From Haloterrigena sp. KLK7 (lineage in GTDB: Archaea; Halobacteriota; Halobacteria; Halobacteriales; Natrialbaceae), in NCBI RefSeq assembly GCF_037914945.1, contig NZ_CP149787.1:1736001-1800000 (forward strand): a stretch of 64,000 bases of DNA. The letters run 5' to 3'. The translations under genes and the position numbers were made by a program. This document shows, piece after piece, positions 25,515 to 33,547 of this stretch (position 1 is the first letter of the stretch; the number at the start of each line of letters is the position of its first letter). The notes under the pieces are model-generated. The model made no database searches, was not told the origin of the DNA, and saw only the letters and a program-made list of their open reading frames with translations.

Positions 25515-25874
25515 TTATCGACGGCGCAGTCGCTCGAGATGGCGCAACGGCGAGCCGCCGTCGGCGTCGTCCGAATCCGATTTCGAATCGCCATCGTTGC
25601 CGTCGTTCGTACCCGTATCCGTGTGTGCGTCCGCGTTCGTCTCGGATTTCCGTCCGCTTCGTCCGAGTCGGCGCCGAATCCAGGCTCTCGGCCCGCCGAT
25701 CCGATTCACGAGATACGTCGGGAAGTAGCAGACGAGCGCGCCGAGCGTCAGGTAGAACGCGGCCCACTCGTACCGTCCCGTGCGGACGGACTCGAGTCCC
25801 AGAAAGAACATCGGGCCGGCCATCGAGAAGCCGGCGGCGGTCTGGAGCATCCAGAGGATTCCGGGGCCTCTCAT
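25515..25874 (-). CDS. Small two-helix membrane protein with acidic tail
   Basis: 119 residues. Two hydrophobic helices (about 7-27, LWMLQTAAGFSMAGPMFFLG, and 36-58, AAFYLTLGALVCYFPTYLV) are joined by a short Arg loop. The rest is Asp/Thr/Asn-rich and disordered, ending LRHLERLRRR. Family not recognised. It stands 24 bases downstream of the NOG1-type GTPase gene, on the same strand, and probably shares its transcript. Confidence 0.75.
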   Translation of the reverse strand: MRGPGILWMLQTAAGFSMAGPMFFLGLESVRTGRYEWAAFYLTLGALVCYFPTYLVNRIGGPRAWIRRRLGRSGRKSETNADAHTDTGTNDGNDGDSKSDSDDADGGSPLRHLERLRRR

Positions 25875-25898
25875 CGGTGCGGTACCCGTCCAGTCACG

Positions 25899-26888
25899 TT
25901 ACTCCTCGAAGGGGAGTTCGGGCTCGTAGTCGACCGCCTCGATGGCCGCCTCGAGGACCGTCTCGACGTCCTCGCCGGTCTCGACGCTCATGGTGTAGTC
26001 GGCGTCGAGTTCGTCGAGCAGGTCCTCGTCCCAGACCTCCCGGCGATCGATCTTGTTCGCGACGGTGAGGACGGGGACGGAATCGAACTGATCGACGATC
26101 GAGTCGCGGAGCTCGAGTTGTGACGAGAGGGGGTAGCCACACTCGCCGCTGGGATCGATCATCACGAGCATGCAGTCCGCGAGGTGCTCGATGGCGCTGA
26201 CCGCCTGGGACTCGATCTCGTTGCGCTCGGCCGGCGGCCGGTCGAGCAGTCCGGGCGTGTCCACGAGTTGATAGCGGAGGTGCTCGTGCTCGAAGTGACC
26301 GAGGCCGATCCCCTTCGTGGTGAACGGGTAGGAAGCGGTCTCGCCGCGGGCGCTGGTGACGTCGTTGACGAACGAGGACTTGCCGACGTTGGGGTAGCCG
26401 GCGACGACGATGGTCGGCTCGTCGGGGTCGATCTCCGGCAGGTCGCGCAGATCGTTTCGCGACTCGTTGATGTACAGCAGTTCGTCGTCGATCTGCTCGA
26501 CGATGTCCGCGAGCCGGGCGAAGGCCTGCTTGCGGTGTTTGCGCGCGGTGTCCACGTCGGTCTTGCGCAGGCGGGGCTGGTACTCCTCGTGGATCTCGCG
26601 GGCCTTCCGGCTGGCCCACATCACTTCGGAGAGGCTCTGGCGGAGCTTGTCGACGTCGACGATCGCGTCCGCGAGTTCGTAGTAGAACGGGTGGGCGTCG
26701 TACTCGAAGTCCGGCCACGCCGTCACCACGTTCTCCAGGTTGTCCGAGATGATGTTGGCCGCCGTCTGGAGCATCGACTGCTGGGCCTCGAGGCCGCGTT
26801 TGGCCTTGCCGGCCCGCGCCGCCCGCGAAAACGCCTTGTCGATCAACTCTTCCGACGTGGGCGTCGTCGGAAGGTCTTCGAAAATCAT
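25899..26888 (-). CDS. NOG1-type GTPase
   Basis: 329 residues. The first 155 are a helical domain typical of NOG1 (MIFEDLPTTPTSEELIDKA). The GTPase domain contains G1 VVAGYPNVGKSSFVND, G2 in ETASYPFTTKGI, G3 VDTPGLLDRP and G4 VANKIDRRE. NOG1 proteins bind pre-60S/50S particles and act in large-subunit maturation. The acidic C-terminus (YEPELPFEE) is short, as in archaea. ATG 26888 is chosen because the recognised N-terminal domain begins there; longer in-frame codons upstream overlap the divergent DUF5518 gene. Confidence 0.93.
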   Translation of the reverse strand: MIFEDLPTTPTSEELIDKAFSRAARAGKAKRGLEAQQSMLQTAANIISDNLENVVTAWPDFEYDAHPFYYELADAIVDVDKLRQSLSEVMWASRKAREIHEEYQPRLRKTDVDTARKHRKQAFARLADIVEQIDDELLYINESRNDLRDLPEIDPDEPTIVVAGYPNVGKSSFVNDVTSARGETASYPFTTKGIGLGHFEHEHLRYQLVDTPGLLDRPPAERNEIESQAVSAIEHLADCMLVMIDPSGECGYPLSSQLELRDSIVDQFDSVPVLTVANKIDRREVWDEDLLDELDADYTMSVETGEDVETVLEAAIEAVDYEPELPFEE

Positions 26889-26969
26889 AGCCGTACGTAA
26901 TACGCGCGCTCTTAAAAGGTCGTTCGTTACGCGCCGTCCCCTTATCGTCGCTCGGCACCTCTCTCGAGT

Positions 26970-27374
26970 ATGACCAATTGGCGCGCCGTGTTTATCGGCT
27001 TCCTGCTCGCGACCGTCTTCGGAATCGTCGGGCTCGTCATCCCTGGGATCGGCCAACTCGCCGCGGGACTGATCGGCGGGTTCGTCGCCGGCTACATGGC
27101 CGGCGGCGGTCTCGGCAGCGGCCTCTGGCACGGACTGCTCGCGGGATCGCTCGGCGGAATCATCGGCGGCCTCCTCATCGGCGTCGCCGTCGGCCTCGCC
27201 GGCCTCGCGCTCGGCCCCGTCGGGGGTGCGATCTCCGGCGCCGCCGGTCTCGGCATCTTGGCGCTCGCCGTCGGGATCTCGCTGGTGATGGCCATAGAGA
27301 GCGCGGTCGCGGGAGCCATCGGGGGCATGCTCAACTCCGGCCGTTCCGGCCGTGGCGGGCGGAACGCCTACTAA
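26970..27374 (+). CDS. DUF5518-like membrane protein
   Basis: 134 residues, extremely Gly-rich, with three to four hydrophobic helices (AVFIGFLLATVFGIVGLVIP; the Gly-zipper stretch AGLIGGFVAGYMAGGGLG; and a long Leu/Gly helix pair from residue 55 on). The Gly-rich glycine-zipper look is that of the DUF5518 proteins common in haloarchaea; that assignment is from memory. The C-terminus (NSGRSGRGGRNAY) is basic, unusual in this proteome. Function unknown. Confidence 0.8.
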   Translation: MTNWRAVFIGFLLATVFGIVGLVIPGIGQLAAGLIGGFVAGYMAGGGLGSGLWHGLLAGSLGGIIGGLLIGVAVGLAGLALGPVGGAISGAAGLGILALAVGISLVMAIESAVAGAIGGMLNSGRSGRGGRNAY

Positions 27375-27591
27375 CGGTCGCCCGTTCGAACCGATCGATC
27401 ACCGCTCGAGCGGCGAGCGGCGATCGACTGCTGTGCGTTTCGGATCGCCTCGAGAACGCATCGTTCGGCGCCGTACCGCAGTCGATCACTGTTCTCCGCG
27501 CTCAGTCGTTCGGTAACCGCTTCGCGGGCCTCGTCGGGACTCGCTCGACCGATCCCGGAAGCGGTGTGGACACCGGAACCCAAATCCCGTC

Positions 27592-27936
27592 TCAGGCCGA
27601 CGCCATCTCCCGACAGCTCTCGGCGCACTTCGGCAGGATCTCGGCACAGGCCTGACAGTGGTCGTCGTCGTGTTGCTCGCACTCCTCGGCGCACTCCTCG
27701 CAGAGGTCCGCACAGATCTCGCCCAGCTCCTCGTGGTAGCCCGAGTTGCGGGCCATGAACCGTGCGTGTAACGAGGCGATATCCGCCACGTCCCGACAGA
27801 GTCGGATACAGCGGGCCATTCCGTCCTCGTCCGCGCAGGCGTCGGCACACCACTCGCAGACCTGGGCGGCCTCGAGGCAGTTGTCGATACACTCCTGCAT
27901 GTGGTCGTCGGCGTGGTCGATCTGTTGGAGCGCCAT
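27592..27936 (-). CDS. Four-helix-bundle copper-binding protein (Csp/DUF326 type)
   Basis: 114 residues with 15 cysteines, most spaced as CxxxC along helices: ECIDNCLEAAQVCEWCADAC, RCIRLCRD, then ICADLCEECAEEC and HCQACAEILPKCAESC. In copper-storage (Csp) proteins such cysteines line the inside of a four-helix bundle and hold many Cu(I) ions. No signal peptide is visible, so a cytoplasmic Csp3-like store is expected. A GTG at 27951 would add five residues; ATG 27936 is preferred. It sits alone, next to a repeat-rich intergenic region. Confidence 0.9.
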   Translation of the reverse strand: MALQQIDHADDHMQECIDNCLEAAQVCEWCADACADEDGMARCIRLCRDVADIASLHARFMARNSGYHEELGEICADLCEECAEECEQHDDDHCQACAEILPKCAESCREMASA

Positions 27937-28135
27937 CGCGTCGACTGACACCCGGAGCAGGCATCAAGCTATGACGGGCGCTTGCAAGGACGAAACCCGC
28001 GTAACCGCCGGTATATGACGGAAGTATTCGACCGACGAGGACGCTACTCGACCGGAGCGGATCTACCGGATGGAAACTGAGTGCGGTGGCGCGCGCTGAG
28101 AGACAGTGAGCGATCAGCGAACTGGCTCTCGAACC

Positions 28136-28193
28136 GTGCGAGGGATGAGCGAGTGAGTGGAACGAACGAGCGAATCGGTTGGGGAGGGTGTGG
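28136..28193 (+). repeat. Dispersed intergenic repeat, copy A
   Basis: The segment starts with GTGCGAGGGATGAGCGA and ends with CGAATCGGTTGGGGAGGGTG plus TGG. The 23-base end (28171-28193) recurs exactly, in reverse orientation, at 39472-39494, and the GCGAGGGATGAGCGA start recurs too. Upstream of both copies an ACAGTGAGC word is present. Confidence 0.75.
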
Positions 28194-28234
28194 CGACCCC
28201 TGTATCCACGGTAGCAGAACGCTTCGTTTCGTTT

Positions 28235-28309
28235 CAGTTCCACTCGAGATTCCCCAGTACAGTTCCACTCGAGACGCCCCGGTACAGTTCCACTCGAGAC
28301 TCGAGTTCG
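28235..28309. repeat. 25-base tandem repeat, about three units
   Basis: Units begin at 28235, 28260 and 28285, each with CAGTTCCACTCGAGA. The first two continue as TTCCCCAGTA and CGCCCCGGTA; the third diverges after CTCGAG. Non-coding, about 50 bases after the end of hisE. Confidence 0.8.
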
Positions 28310-28357
28310 ACTCCGTCTCGACGCGAGCGAGAACGCCCTCACGCGCGCCTCGAGCCC

Positions 28358-28642
28358 TTAGCGCCGCGCCTCGAGTTCGGACTCGAGGTCCTCGAGGCTC
28401 ATCTCCTTCATCGAGAGCAAGACGAGCAGGTGGTAGACGATGTCGGCGGCCTCGTAGGCGATCTCCTCGTCGTCGTCGTCTTTCGCCGCGAGAACGAGCT
28501 CGGTCGTCTCCTCGCCGAGTTTCTCCAGCACCGCGTTCTCGCCCTTCTCGTGGGTGAACAGCGAGGCGGTGTAGGAGTCCTCGGGCAGCGTTTCCTTGCG
28601 ATCCTCGATCACGGCGAACAGCTCCGCGAGCGTGTCGTCCAT
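28358..28642 (-). CDS. hisE: Phosphoribosyl-ATP diphosphatase
   Basis: A 94-residue all-helical HisE/MazG-fold enzyme of histidine biosynthesis; it hydrolyses PR-ATP to PR-AMP. The metal-binding helices are clear: KGENAVLEKLGEETTELVLA and EIAYEAADIVYHLLVLLS. Its length is standard for the single-domain form. The ATG immediately follows the TAG of the DUF151 gene with no gap, so the two are surely cotranscribed and probably coupled. Other his genes are not in this window. Confidence 0.95.
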   Translation of the reverse strand: MDDTLAELFAVIEDRKETLPEDSYTASLFTHEKGENAVLEKLGEETTELVLAAKDDDDEEIAYEAADIVYHLLVLLSMKEMSLEDLESELEARR

Positions 28643-29110
28643 CTACATGTCACCCGATACGTTGCGAATATCCTCGAGTTGCTCGAACTTTTCGCTCTCG
28701 TCGCGGCCGTCGTCGAAGACGTCCTCGGTGACCTCGATCTCGGCGTTCGTGCGGGCCGCGAGCGCCAGCGAGTCGCTCGGTCTGGCGTCGATGACGGTCT
28801 CGCCGCGGGGCGTCTGGACGTGGAGATCGGCGATGTAGGTCCCGCCCTGGCCGTCCTCGCGCTGCTCGATCTCGTTGATGACGACGCGATCGATGCGGCT
28901 GCCCAGCTCCTCCATCACGTCGAGCAGGAGGTCGTGGGTCAGCGGCCGACCGATGTCGTCGGCCTCGAGGCCGCGGGCGATGCTCGTCGCCTCGTTGAAG
29001 CCGATGAAGATCGGGATCACGTCGTCCTCGCCGTCGACGGCGAGGACCACTACCGGAACCGGTCCCTCCGGGGTTCCCGCGACCCGAACGGCGTCGATAG
29101 AAGCCTGCAT
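28643..29110 (-). CDS. Bifunctional-nuclease family protein (DUF151)
   Basis: 155 residues of the BFN/DUF151 fold. Conserved segments: VVVLAVDGEDDVIPIFIGFN, EATSIARGLEADDIGRPLTH with its DLLLDVMEELG helix, and ARPSDSLALAART. Plant and bacterial relatives show nuclease activity or act as antitermination and stress factors; the haloarchaeal role is unknown. It lies directly upstream of hisE with zero spacing. ATG 29110 (MQASIDAVRVAG) is the domain start; longer upstream frames are Arg/Ser-rich and unlikely. A 16-base inverted repeat precedes this start. Confidence 0.9.
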   Translation of the reverse strand: MQASIDAVRVAGTPEGPVPVVVLAVDGEDDVIPIFIGFNEATSIARGLEADDIGRPLTHDLLLDVMEELGSRIDRVVINEIEQREDGQGGTYIADLHVQTPRGETVIDARPSDSLALAARTNAEIEVTEDVFDDGRDESEKFEQLEDIRNVSGDM

Positions 29111-29430
29111 ATCGTGACCCTCGCGTGCGAGGGAGAAAACATGTCCGGTCGCGAATGCATGCACGCGAATGAATCCCCACCGGCGCTCGAGCGCCGCGCT
29201 TCCGGTCGGCGTACTGGTCGAGCGCCGTACTCCGGCCGTCGGCCGTTCGGTGGTCACTCGACTCGAGGCGGGTACGCGTGCGTTCAGCCGTCCCACATCG
29301 TCGGCGCACTCGCTCTCCGGAGCGTCGGAGCGACGTCGACGGTTCGCTCGAGCGATCGCTCTCGGTGAGTTGTGGATAGAAGAAACGAAGTCACGTGCTG
29401 CCGCTTCTCAACGACACTGTGAGTCCGTAA
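29111..29430. other. Intergenic region upstream of DUF151-hisE
   Basis: No supported gene in 320 bases. Next to the DUF151 start lies a 16-base inverted repeat and a short AT-rich run (GAGAAAAC, 29133-29140). The rest shows only GC-rich sequence with CTCGAG words. Confidence 0.65.
29118..29133. promoter_or_regulatory. Inverted repeat before the DUF151 start
   Basis: CCCTCGCGTGCGAGGG has perfect seven-base arms around GT and ends seven bases before the ATG at 29110. The AT-rich GTTTTCTC (minus strand) lies just upstream, so the repeat covers the presumed transcription start. Confidence 0.45.
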
Positions 29431-29625
29431 TTAGTTGCGGACGACGTTCGTCGCGCGGGGGCCCTTGGGAGCCTGTTCGATGTCGAATTCGATCTCGGTT
29501 CCTTCCGTGAGGTCCTCGCCGCCAACGTCTTCCATGTGGAAGAACACGTCGTCGTCGGAGTCGTCAGTCTCGATGAAACCGTAGCCGCCTGTGTCGTTGA
29601 AGAAGTCAACCTTACCGTTTGCCAT
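29431..29625 (-). CDS. Cold-shock protein (CspA family), second copy
   Basis: 64 residues: MANGKVDFFNDTGGYGFIET opens the domain, with RNP1-like GGYGFIETDD and RNP2-like DVFFHMEDV intact, and the end KGPRATNVVRN. It differs from the copy at 6710-6904 mainly in the C-terminal half (EDLTEGTEIEFDIEQAP versus PDLEEGQEVEFEIEEAE). The Lys5 typical of cold-shock proteins is present here and replaced by Thr in the first copy. Own promoter upstream; alone in its transcription unit. Confidence 0.95.
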   Translation of the reverse strand: MANGKVDFFNDTGGYGFIETDDSDDDVFFHMEDVGGEDLTEGTEIEFDIEQAPKGPRATNVVRN

Positions 29626-29652
29626 TGCGACTAAACGAAGACGGAATACACG

Positions 29653-29660
29653 GTTAAGTG
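29653..29660 (-). promoter_or_regulatory. TATA-like box of the second cold-shock gene
   Basis: The minus strand reads CACTTAAC, 28-35 bases before the ATG at 29625. It fits a leaderless or nearly leaderless start. Confidence 0.5.
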
Positions 29661-29899
29661 TTCCGCATTCGTTCGGAAAATGCCGAATCTGGTGTTCGAA
29701 TATTTCTTAGACGCGCTATTGAGCCACATTTTGTTCATGCACTGTCGGTTGTGCGGGCAATAGCTTCCGATCCGTCGGACTCGCCCGGAGCTTCTGTGGA
29801 ATCCCCAGTTCGAGCGATCCACCACGAACCGGCCGTCGGCCCCGGTATCGGGACGCGTCTCCCAACGAGGCTTTACGTCTCCTCCGACTGCTAGGTCCT

Positions 29900-30595
29900 G
29901 TGGATTCTAACGATGTTCGGCGTCAGTGGGCGGAGCGGTCCGGCGAGTACTCACCGGAATACTACGCCTACTACGGTCCGAACGAGACGAGCGACGTTAT
30001 TCTCCGGACCCTCGAGCGATTCGTCGATCGAACCGCGCCGGTTCTGGAACTCGGCTGCAGTTCGGGCCGTCATCTCTCGCACCTCTACGAGAACGGATTC
30101 GATTCTCCGGTGGGAATCGAACTCAACGCCGACGCGTTCGACGTCATGGCGGACCACTATCCCGACCTCGCCGCCGACGGGGAGTTCTATCACGCCGCGA
30201 TCGAGGACGTCGTCCGCGAGTTCGACGACGACCAGTTCGGTGCGGTCTACTCGGTCGAGACGCTCCAGCACCTCCATCCCGACGCCGAGTGGGTCTTCGA
30301 GGAACTGGTCCGGATCACGGACGACCTCCTCATCACCGTGGAAAACGAGGGGGAACTCGAGCGGGACGCGACCGACCAGAGCGATACCGAACGGTCCGAC
30401 CTCGAACGGAACGCGACCGGTCACGCGGAACCGACCGAACCAGAAGACGTGAGTTACGTCAACGACGACTTCCCGCTCTACTACCGCGACTGGAGCGCGA
30501 TCTTCACCGAGCTGGGCTTCGACGAGGTCGACGTCCAGACGGGCAAGCGGGACACCATCCGCACGTTTCGACCGGCGGCCGCGTCCGATCGCTGA
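29900..30595 (+). CDS. Class I SAM-dependent methyltransferase
   Basis: 231 residues from a GTG start. Motif I is PVLELGCSSGRHLSHLYENG (residue 48 on), the acidic motif II end is VGIELNADAF, and the post-motif YSVETLQHLHPD segment is typical of class I small-molecule methyltransferases. A 25-residue Asp/Glu/Thr-rich insertion (about 156-180) is a halophilic loop. The N-terminal RRQWAERSGEYSPEYYAYYG helps position it in the methyltransferase-11/25 group. Substrate unknown. Divergent from the second cold-shock gene. Confidence 0.88.
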   Translation: MDSNDVRRQWAERSGEYSPEYYAYYGPNETSDVILRTLERFVDRTAPVLELGCSSGRHLSHLYENGFDSPVGIELNADAFDVMADHYPDLAADGEFYHAAIEDVVREFDDDQFGAVYSVETLQHLHPDAEWVFEELVRITDDLLITVENEGELERDATDQSDTERSDLERNATGHAEPTEPEDVSYVNDDFPLYYRDWSAIFTELGFDEVDVQTGKRDTIRTFRPAAASDR

Positions 30596-30753
30596 CTGTC
30601 GCTCTCCGATTCGAGTCGATTTCGGTTCGTTCTGGCTCCCAGGCCGTTCTCGCCGTCGGTCCGTTCCTCGCTTCTGTCGTCTGCTCTCTCGAGCGACCGG
30701 ATCGAACCCGCTCTGCTCGTTGCGAACCCGCGGGTCGCGACCCGCGACCGCGC

Positions 30754-31083
30754 TCAGTTCGCTAGCGGCTCGACGGCGATGCGTCCGCCGCTCGAGACGG
30801 TCACCTGACAGCCCTCGTAGTCGAAGGAAACTTCGACGGGCCGGTCTCGATCGGCGGTCACGAGGTCGGCGAGGGCTTCGGGGTCGACGGTCCCGTAGAG
30901 CGGTGCCATCGCGGTGGGATCGCAGTTCGTGACGGCCGAGACGGCCTCGACGACCGCGACGACCGTGTCGGTCCCGTCATCGAATCGACTGTGAAACGTT
31001 CCAGCGGTGGGATCGTACCCCGTGCTCTCATCACTGATCGGTCGGGACGCGGGAGGCCCAGTGTGTGCCGTCTCTTCGCTCAT
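30754..31083 (-). CDS. HalOD1 output-domain protein
   Basis: 109 residues. After an unconserved 30-residue lead, the halobacterial output domain 1 pattern appears: VVAVVEAVSAVTNCDPTAMA, PLYGTVDPEALADLV, then VEVSFDYEGCQVTVSSGGRI. HalOD1 proteins are haloarchaea-specific signalling modules whose partners are mostly unknown. It follows the PAS/HTH regulator on the same strand with 42 bases between stop and start, and a perfect palindrome lies in that gap. ATG 31083 is preferred; the upstream codons extend into the regulator gene. Confidence 0.88.
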   Translation of the reverse strand: MSEETAHTGPPASRPISDESTGYDPTAGTFHSRFDDGTDTVVAVVEAVSAVTNCDPTAMAPLYGTVDPEALADLVTADRDRPVEVSFDYEGCQVTVSSGGRIAVEPLAN

Positions 31084-31119
31084 TGCTACCAGTATCGCAG
31101 ATACGGTGGTAAGCGGTGC

Positions 31120-31135
31120 CACTGACTAGTCAGTG
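31120..31135. promoter_or_regulatory. Perfect 16-base palindrome before the HalOD1 gene
   Basis: CACTGACTAGTCAGTG is its own reverse complement. It overlaps the TAG stop codon of the PAS/HTH regulator gene (31126-31128) and lies 37-52 bases upstream of the HalOD1 start, where a regulator near the core promoter would bind. Confidence 0.55.
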
Positions 31136-32274
31136 TTCGCCCGTGCGGACTCCTCGAAGAGGTGGCGGCAGACGGTTCGCTCTGCCTTCCGAAGGTGTTG
31201 GTTGAAGGTCTGGCGGGTGACGCCGAACCGGTCGGCGAGCTCGTCGCCGGTGCTCGTCCGCGGCGTGTCGAAGTAACCGCTGTAGTACGCGGCGTCGAGC
31301 GCCGCCAACTGCCGGTCGGTGAGCGCGTCGGCGACGATGTCGTAGAGCAGTTGGGGCGAGTAGACGAGTTCCTCGGACACCAGTTCGACGGTGTCGTGAA
31401 ATCGTCGGATCTCGTCGGCGGCCTGCCGGTGGTCCACGTCGCCGGGCAGCTCGCCGCGGAACCTGACCTCGTCGGAAGCGACGACGATCTCGCGGGGGCG
31501 GCCGCCGAGCGCCGAGAACACGTGGGCGACCGTCTCCGATTCCGAGTGCGCTTCGATGCGGTGGTAGCCGTCGACGGAGCTGAGCAACCGCGCGTCGAGG
31601 TAGTGGGGAACCTCTTCGACGGCAGTGATGAAGTCGCTCGCGGAGCGGTCCGACGTGCCCATGTACTGGACGGTGGTTCCGTCGGGCAGCGAGACGACGG
31701 AGTCGATTTCGATCCGCGTCCGCCCGTCCTCGACCCGAAGCGAGGGCGGGACCGCCGACTCGTCCGCGCGGAACTCGACCAGTCGGACGTGGTCGCTGGT
31801 CAATCGCTTCTCGCGTCGCTTCAACGCCGTCACGTCCTCGAAGGCTACGACGACGTACTCGACGGCACCGTCCTCGTCGAACAGCGGAGCGGCGTTGCTC
31901 GAGAACCACCGCTCGCTCCCGTCCGGGCGTTCGATCCAGTGTTCGAACCCGAACCAGGGCTCGCCCGATTCGAAGACGCGCACGACGGGGTGGTCGTCCG
32001 CGGAGACGGGCGTTCCGTCGTCGTAGGTGATGCGCCACTCGGACGGCTCGTACGGTCGGTCGACGAGGTCCTCGCGCGAGCGTCCGAGCAGCTCCGACGC
32101 GCGGTCGTTAGCGTCGACGATCGTCCCCGTCGAATCGATTACGACGGTACCGATCGGACACGCGTCGAAGACCCGTCGCGCGAGGTCCGCGGGCGGCGTT
32201 CCCGTCGACTCGTTCTCGGTCGTCCCCGACCCGGACGAGTCGTCGTGAACGTCGCCTGCCGGCGTGTCCGTCAT
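31126..32274 (-). CDS. PAS-domain bacterio-opsin-activator (Bat)-like regulator
   Basis: 382 residues. A PAS domain occupies about residues 35-150 (FDACPIGTVVIDSTGTIVDA, ending VEYVVVAFEDVTALKRREK). A Bat-associated domain follows, beginning SDHVRLVEFRADES. The C-terminus is an HTH_10 motif (ALTDRQLAALDAAYYSGYFD, then GDELADRFGVTRQTFNQHLR). Such proteins sense small signals or redox state and regulate transcription. ATG 32274 is preferred; a GTG at 32391 would add 39 Arg/Asp-rich residues. A TATA-like run (minus ATTTATCC, 32374-32381) is consistent with a leader of about 75 bases. Confidence 0.88.
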   Translation of the reverse strand: MTDTPAGDVHDDSSGSGTTENESTGTPPADLARRVFDACPIGTVVIDSTGTIVDANDRASELLGRSREDLVDRPYEPSEWRITYDDGTPVSADDHPVVRVFESGEPWFGFEHWIERPDGSERWFSSNAAPLFDEDGAVEYVVVAFEDVTALKRREKRLTSDHVRLVEFRADESAVPPSLRVEDGRTRIEIDSVVSLPDGTTVQYMGTSDRSASDFITAVEEVPHYLDARLLSSVDGYHRIEAHSESETVAHVFSALGGRPREIVVASDEVRFRGELPGDVDHRQAADEIRRFHDTVELVSEELVYSPQLLYDIVADALTDRQLAALDAAYYSGYFDTPRTSTGDELADRFGVTRQTFNQHLRKAERTVCRHLFEESARANTD

Positions 32275-32430
32275 CGCGTTCCCGTCCGCCCGCCGTCCGC
32301 GGACGTCGTCTCGAGGCGAGCGCTCGACGTCTCGGTCGGTCGATGCTGGCTCATAGCGTCGGTAGGGGATCGACGGATAAATGCGTACCACTGGTCGTAT
32401 CGGTTTGCCGGCGCTGTCAGCCCCGTTCCG

Positions 32431-33411
32431 TCACGTCGACCGATGCCGGTCCGCCGGGAAGATCCGCTCCGGGAGATACGCGGAGACGACCCAATTCGGG
32501 GCGTTGACGACCTCGTTGATCTTCAAATCGACGGCGGCCGAGCAGAGGATATAGGCCTCGCTCCGCTCGAGCCCGCGTTCGTCCCGCAGGTGATCGACCA
32601 TGTTCCGGACGGCGGCTCTGGCGGCCTCCCGCAGGTCGTCGGCGATCCCCGTCGTCCCGTACATCGGCTCGTCTCGACCGCTCGAGGTGAACGGGCCCGT
32701 CGTCTCGAACTGCGGCTGGTCGATCGACAGGTCCGACCGGAGGTCGAACCGACAGGTGACCGTCATCGGCGTCTCGATGCCGTTTCCGCAGACCTCGCCG
32801 TCGCCCTGGGCGGCGTGGCCGTCGCCGATGCTGAACAGGGCGTCCTCGACCGCGACGGGGAGGTACAGCGTCGACCCCGCCGTGAGCTGTTTGATGTCCA
32901 CGTTCCCGCCGACCGACCGCGGCGGGAACGTCTCGTGAGCGCCGTCTTCGGCCGGCGCGACGCCCATGATGCCGGGAAACGGATCGAGCGGCACCTCGAT
33001 GCCGTTCGCGAAGCGACCGACGCCGTCCGCGAGGTCCCAGACGTGCAGCGCCGGTTCGGGGAACTCGTCGGCCAGGAGCCCGAGCTCCGCTTCGCCCGGG
33101 AGAACCAGCGTGAACCCCCAGTCCCCGTGTTCGACCTCGAGCAGTTCGACCTCGAGGACGTCGCCCGGTCGAGCGCCCTCGATCGCGACCGGGCCGGTCA
33201 GGGAGTGCACCCGGTCGATGTCGAGGTCGGCGACGTCCGCGACCGTCGAGTCGGGACCGAGCTGGCCGCCCGTCGAGTCCGTGCACGTAAAGCGGACGAC
33301 GTCGCCCGGTTCGATCGTCCGCACCGGCTCGAGACCGTTGTCCCACGCGCTGTGAATCGTCTCGTCGGTGGCGTCGATCTCGTGATCCGGTCGACCGCGT
33401 TCGCTGGACAT
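32431..33411 (-). CDS. Acetamidase/formamidase-family protein
   Basis: 326 residues. Conserved family segments: AWDNGLEPVRTIEPGDVVRF, the THSLTGP-like VHSLTGPVAIEGARPGDVLE, FPGIMGVAPA, and the metal-binding-like FSIGDGHAAQGDGEVCG block, followed by GIETPMTVTCRF. The family hydrolyses small amides (formamide, acetamide) to ammonia and acid. The Glu/His residues of the GDGHAAQGDGE block are intact, so it is probably active. It is separated by about 150 bases from the Bat-like regulator downstream and by 136 bases from pdxT upstream, all on the minus strand. Confidence 0.9.
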   Translation of the reverse strand: MSSERGRPDHEIDATDETIHSAWDNGLEPVRTIEPGDVVRFTCTDSTGGQLGPDSTVADVADLDIDRVHSLTGPVAIEGARPGDVLEVELLEVEHGDWGFTLVLPGEAELGLLADEFPEPALHVWDLADGVGRFANGIEVPLDPFPGIMGVAPAEDGAHETFPPRSVGGNVDIKQLTAGSTLYLPVAVEDALFSIGDGHAAQGDGEVCGNGIETPMTVTCRFDLRSDLSIDQPQFETTGPFTSSGRDEPMYGTTGIADDLREAARAAVRNMVDHLRDERGLERSEAYILCSAAVDLKINEVVNAPNWVVSAYLPERIFPADRHRST

Positions 33412-33547
33412 ATGCCACTCACACGCCGCGTGACGGGATAAAACGGTCGCTCGGATCAGTCCGGTGACGATCGGTCTCGTCGGCGATCGGACTCGAGCGG
33501 TAGTCGAGACCGCCCTCGCCGAGCGCCTTCGTCGCCCGCCGGGCCGA

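Larger units (their letters stand above)
27937..28357. other. Repeat-rich intergenic region
   Basis: No supported gene in 421 bases. It contains one copy of a dispersed repeat (28136-28193), a stretch of alternating GAGTGAG/GAACGAAC words, and a 25-base tandem repeat (28235-28309) close to the end of hisE. Frames open here have no protein character. Confidence 0.7.
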
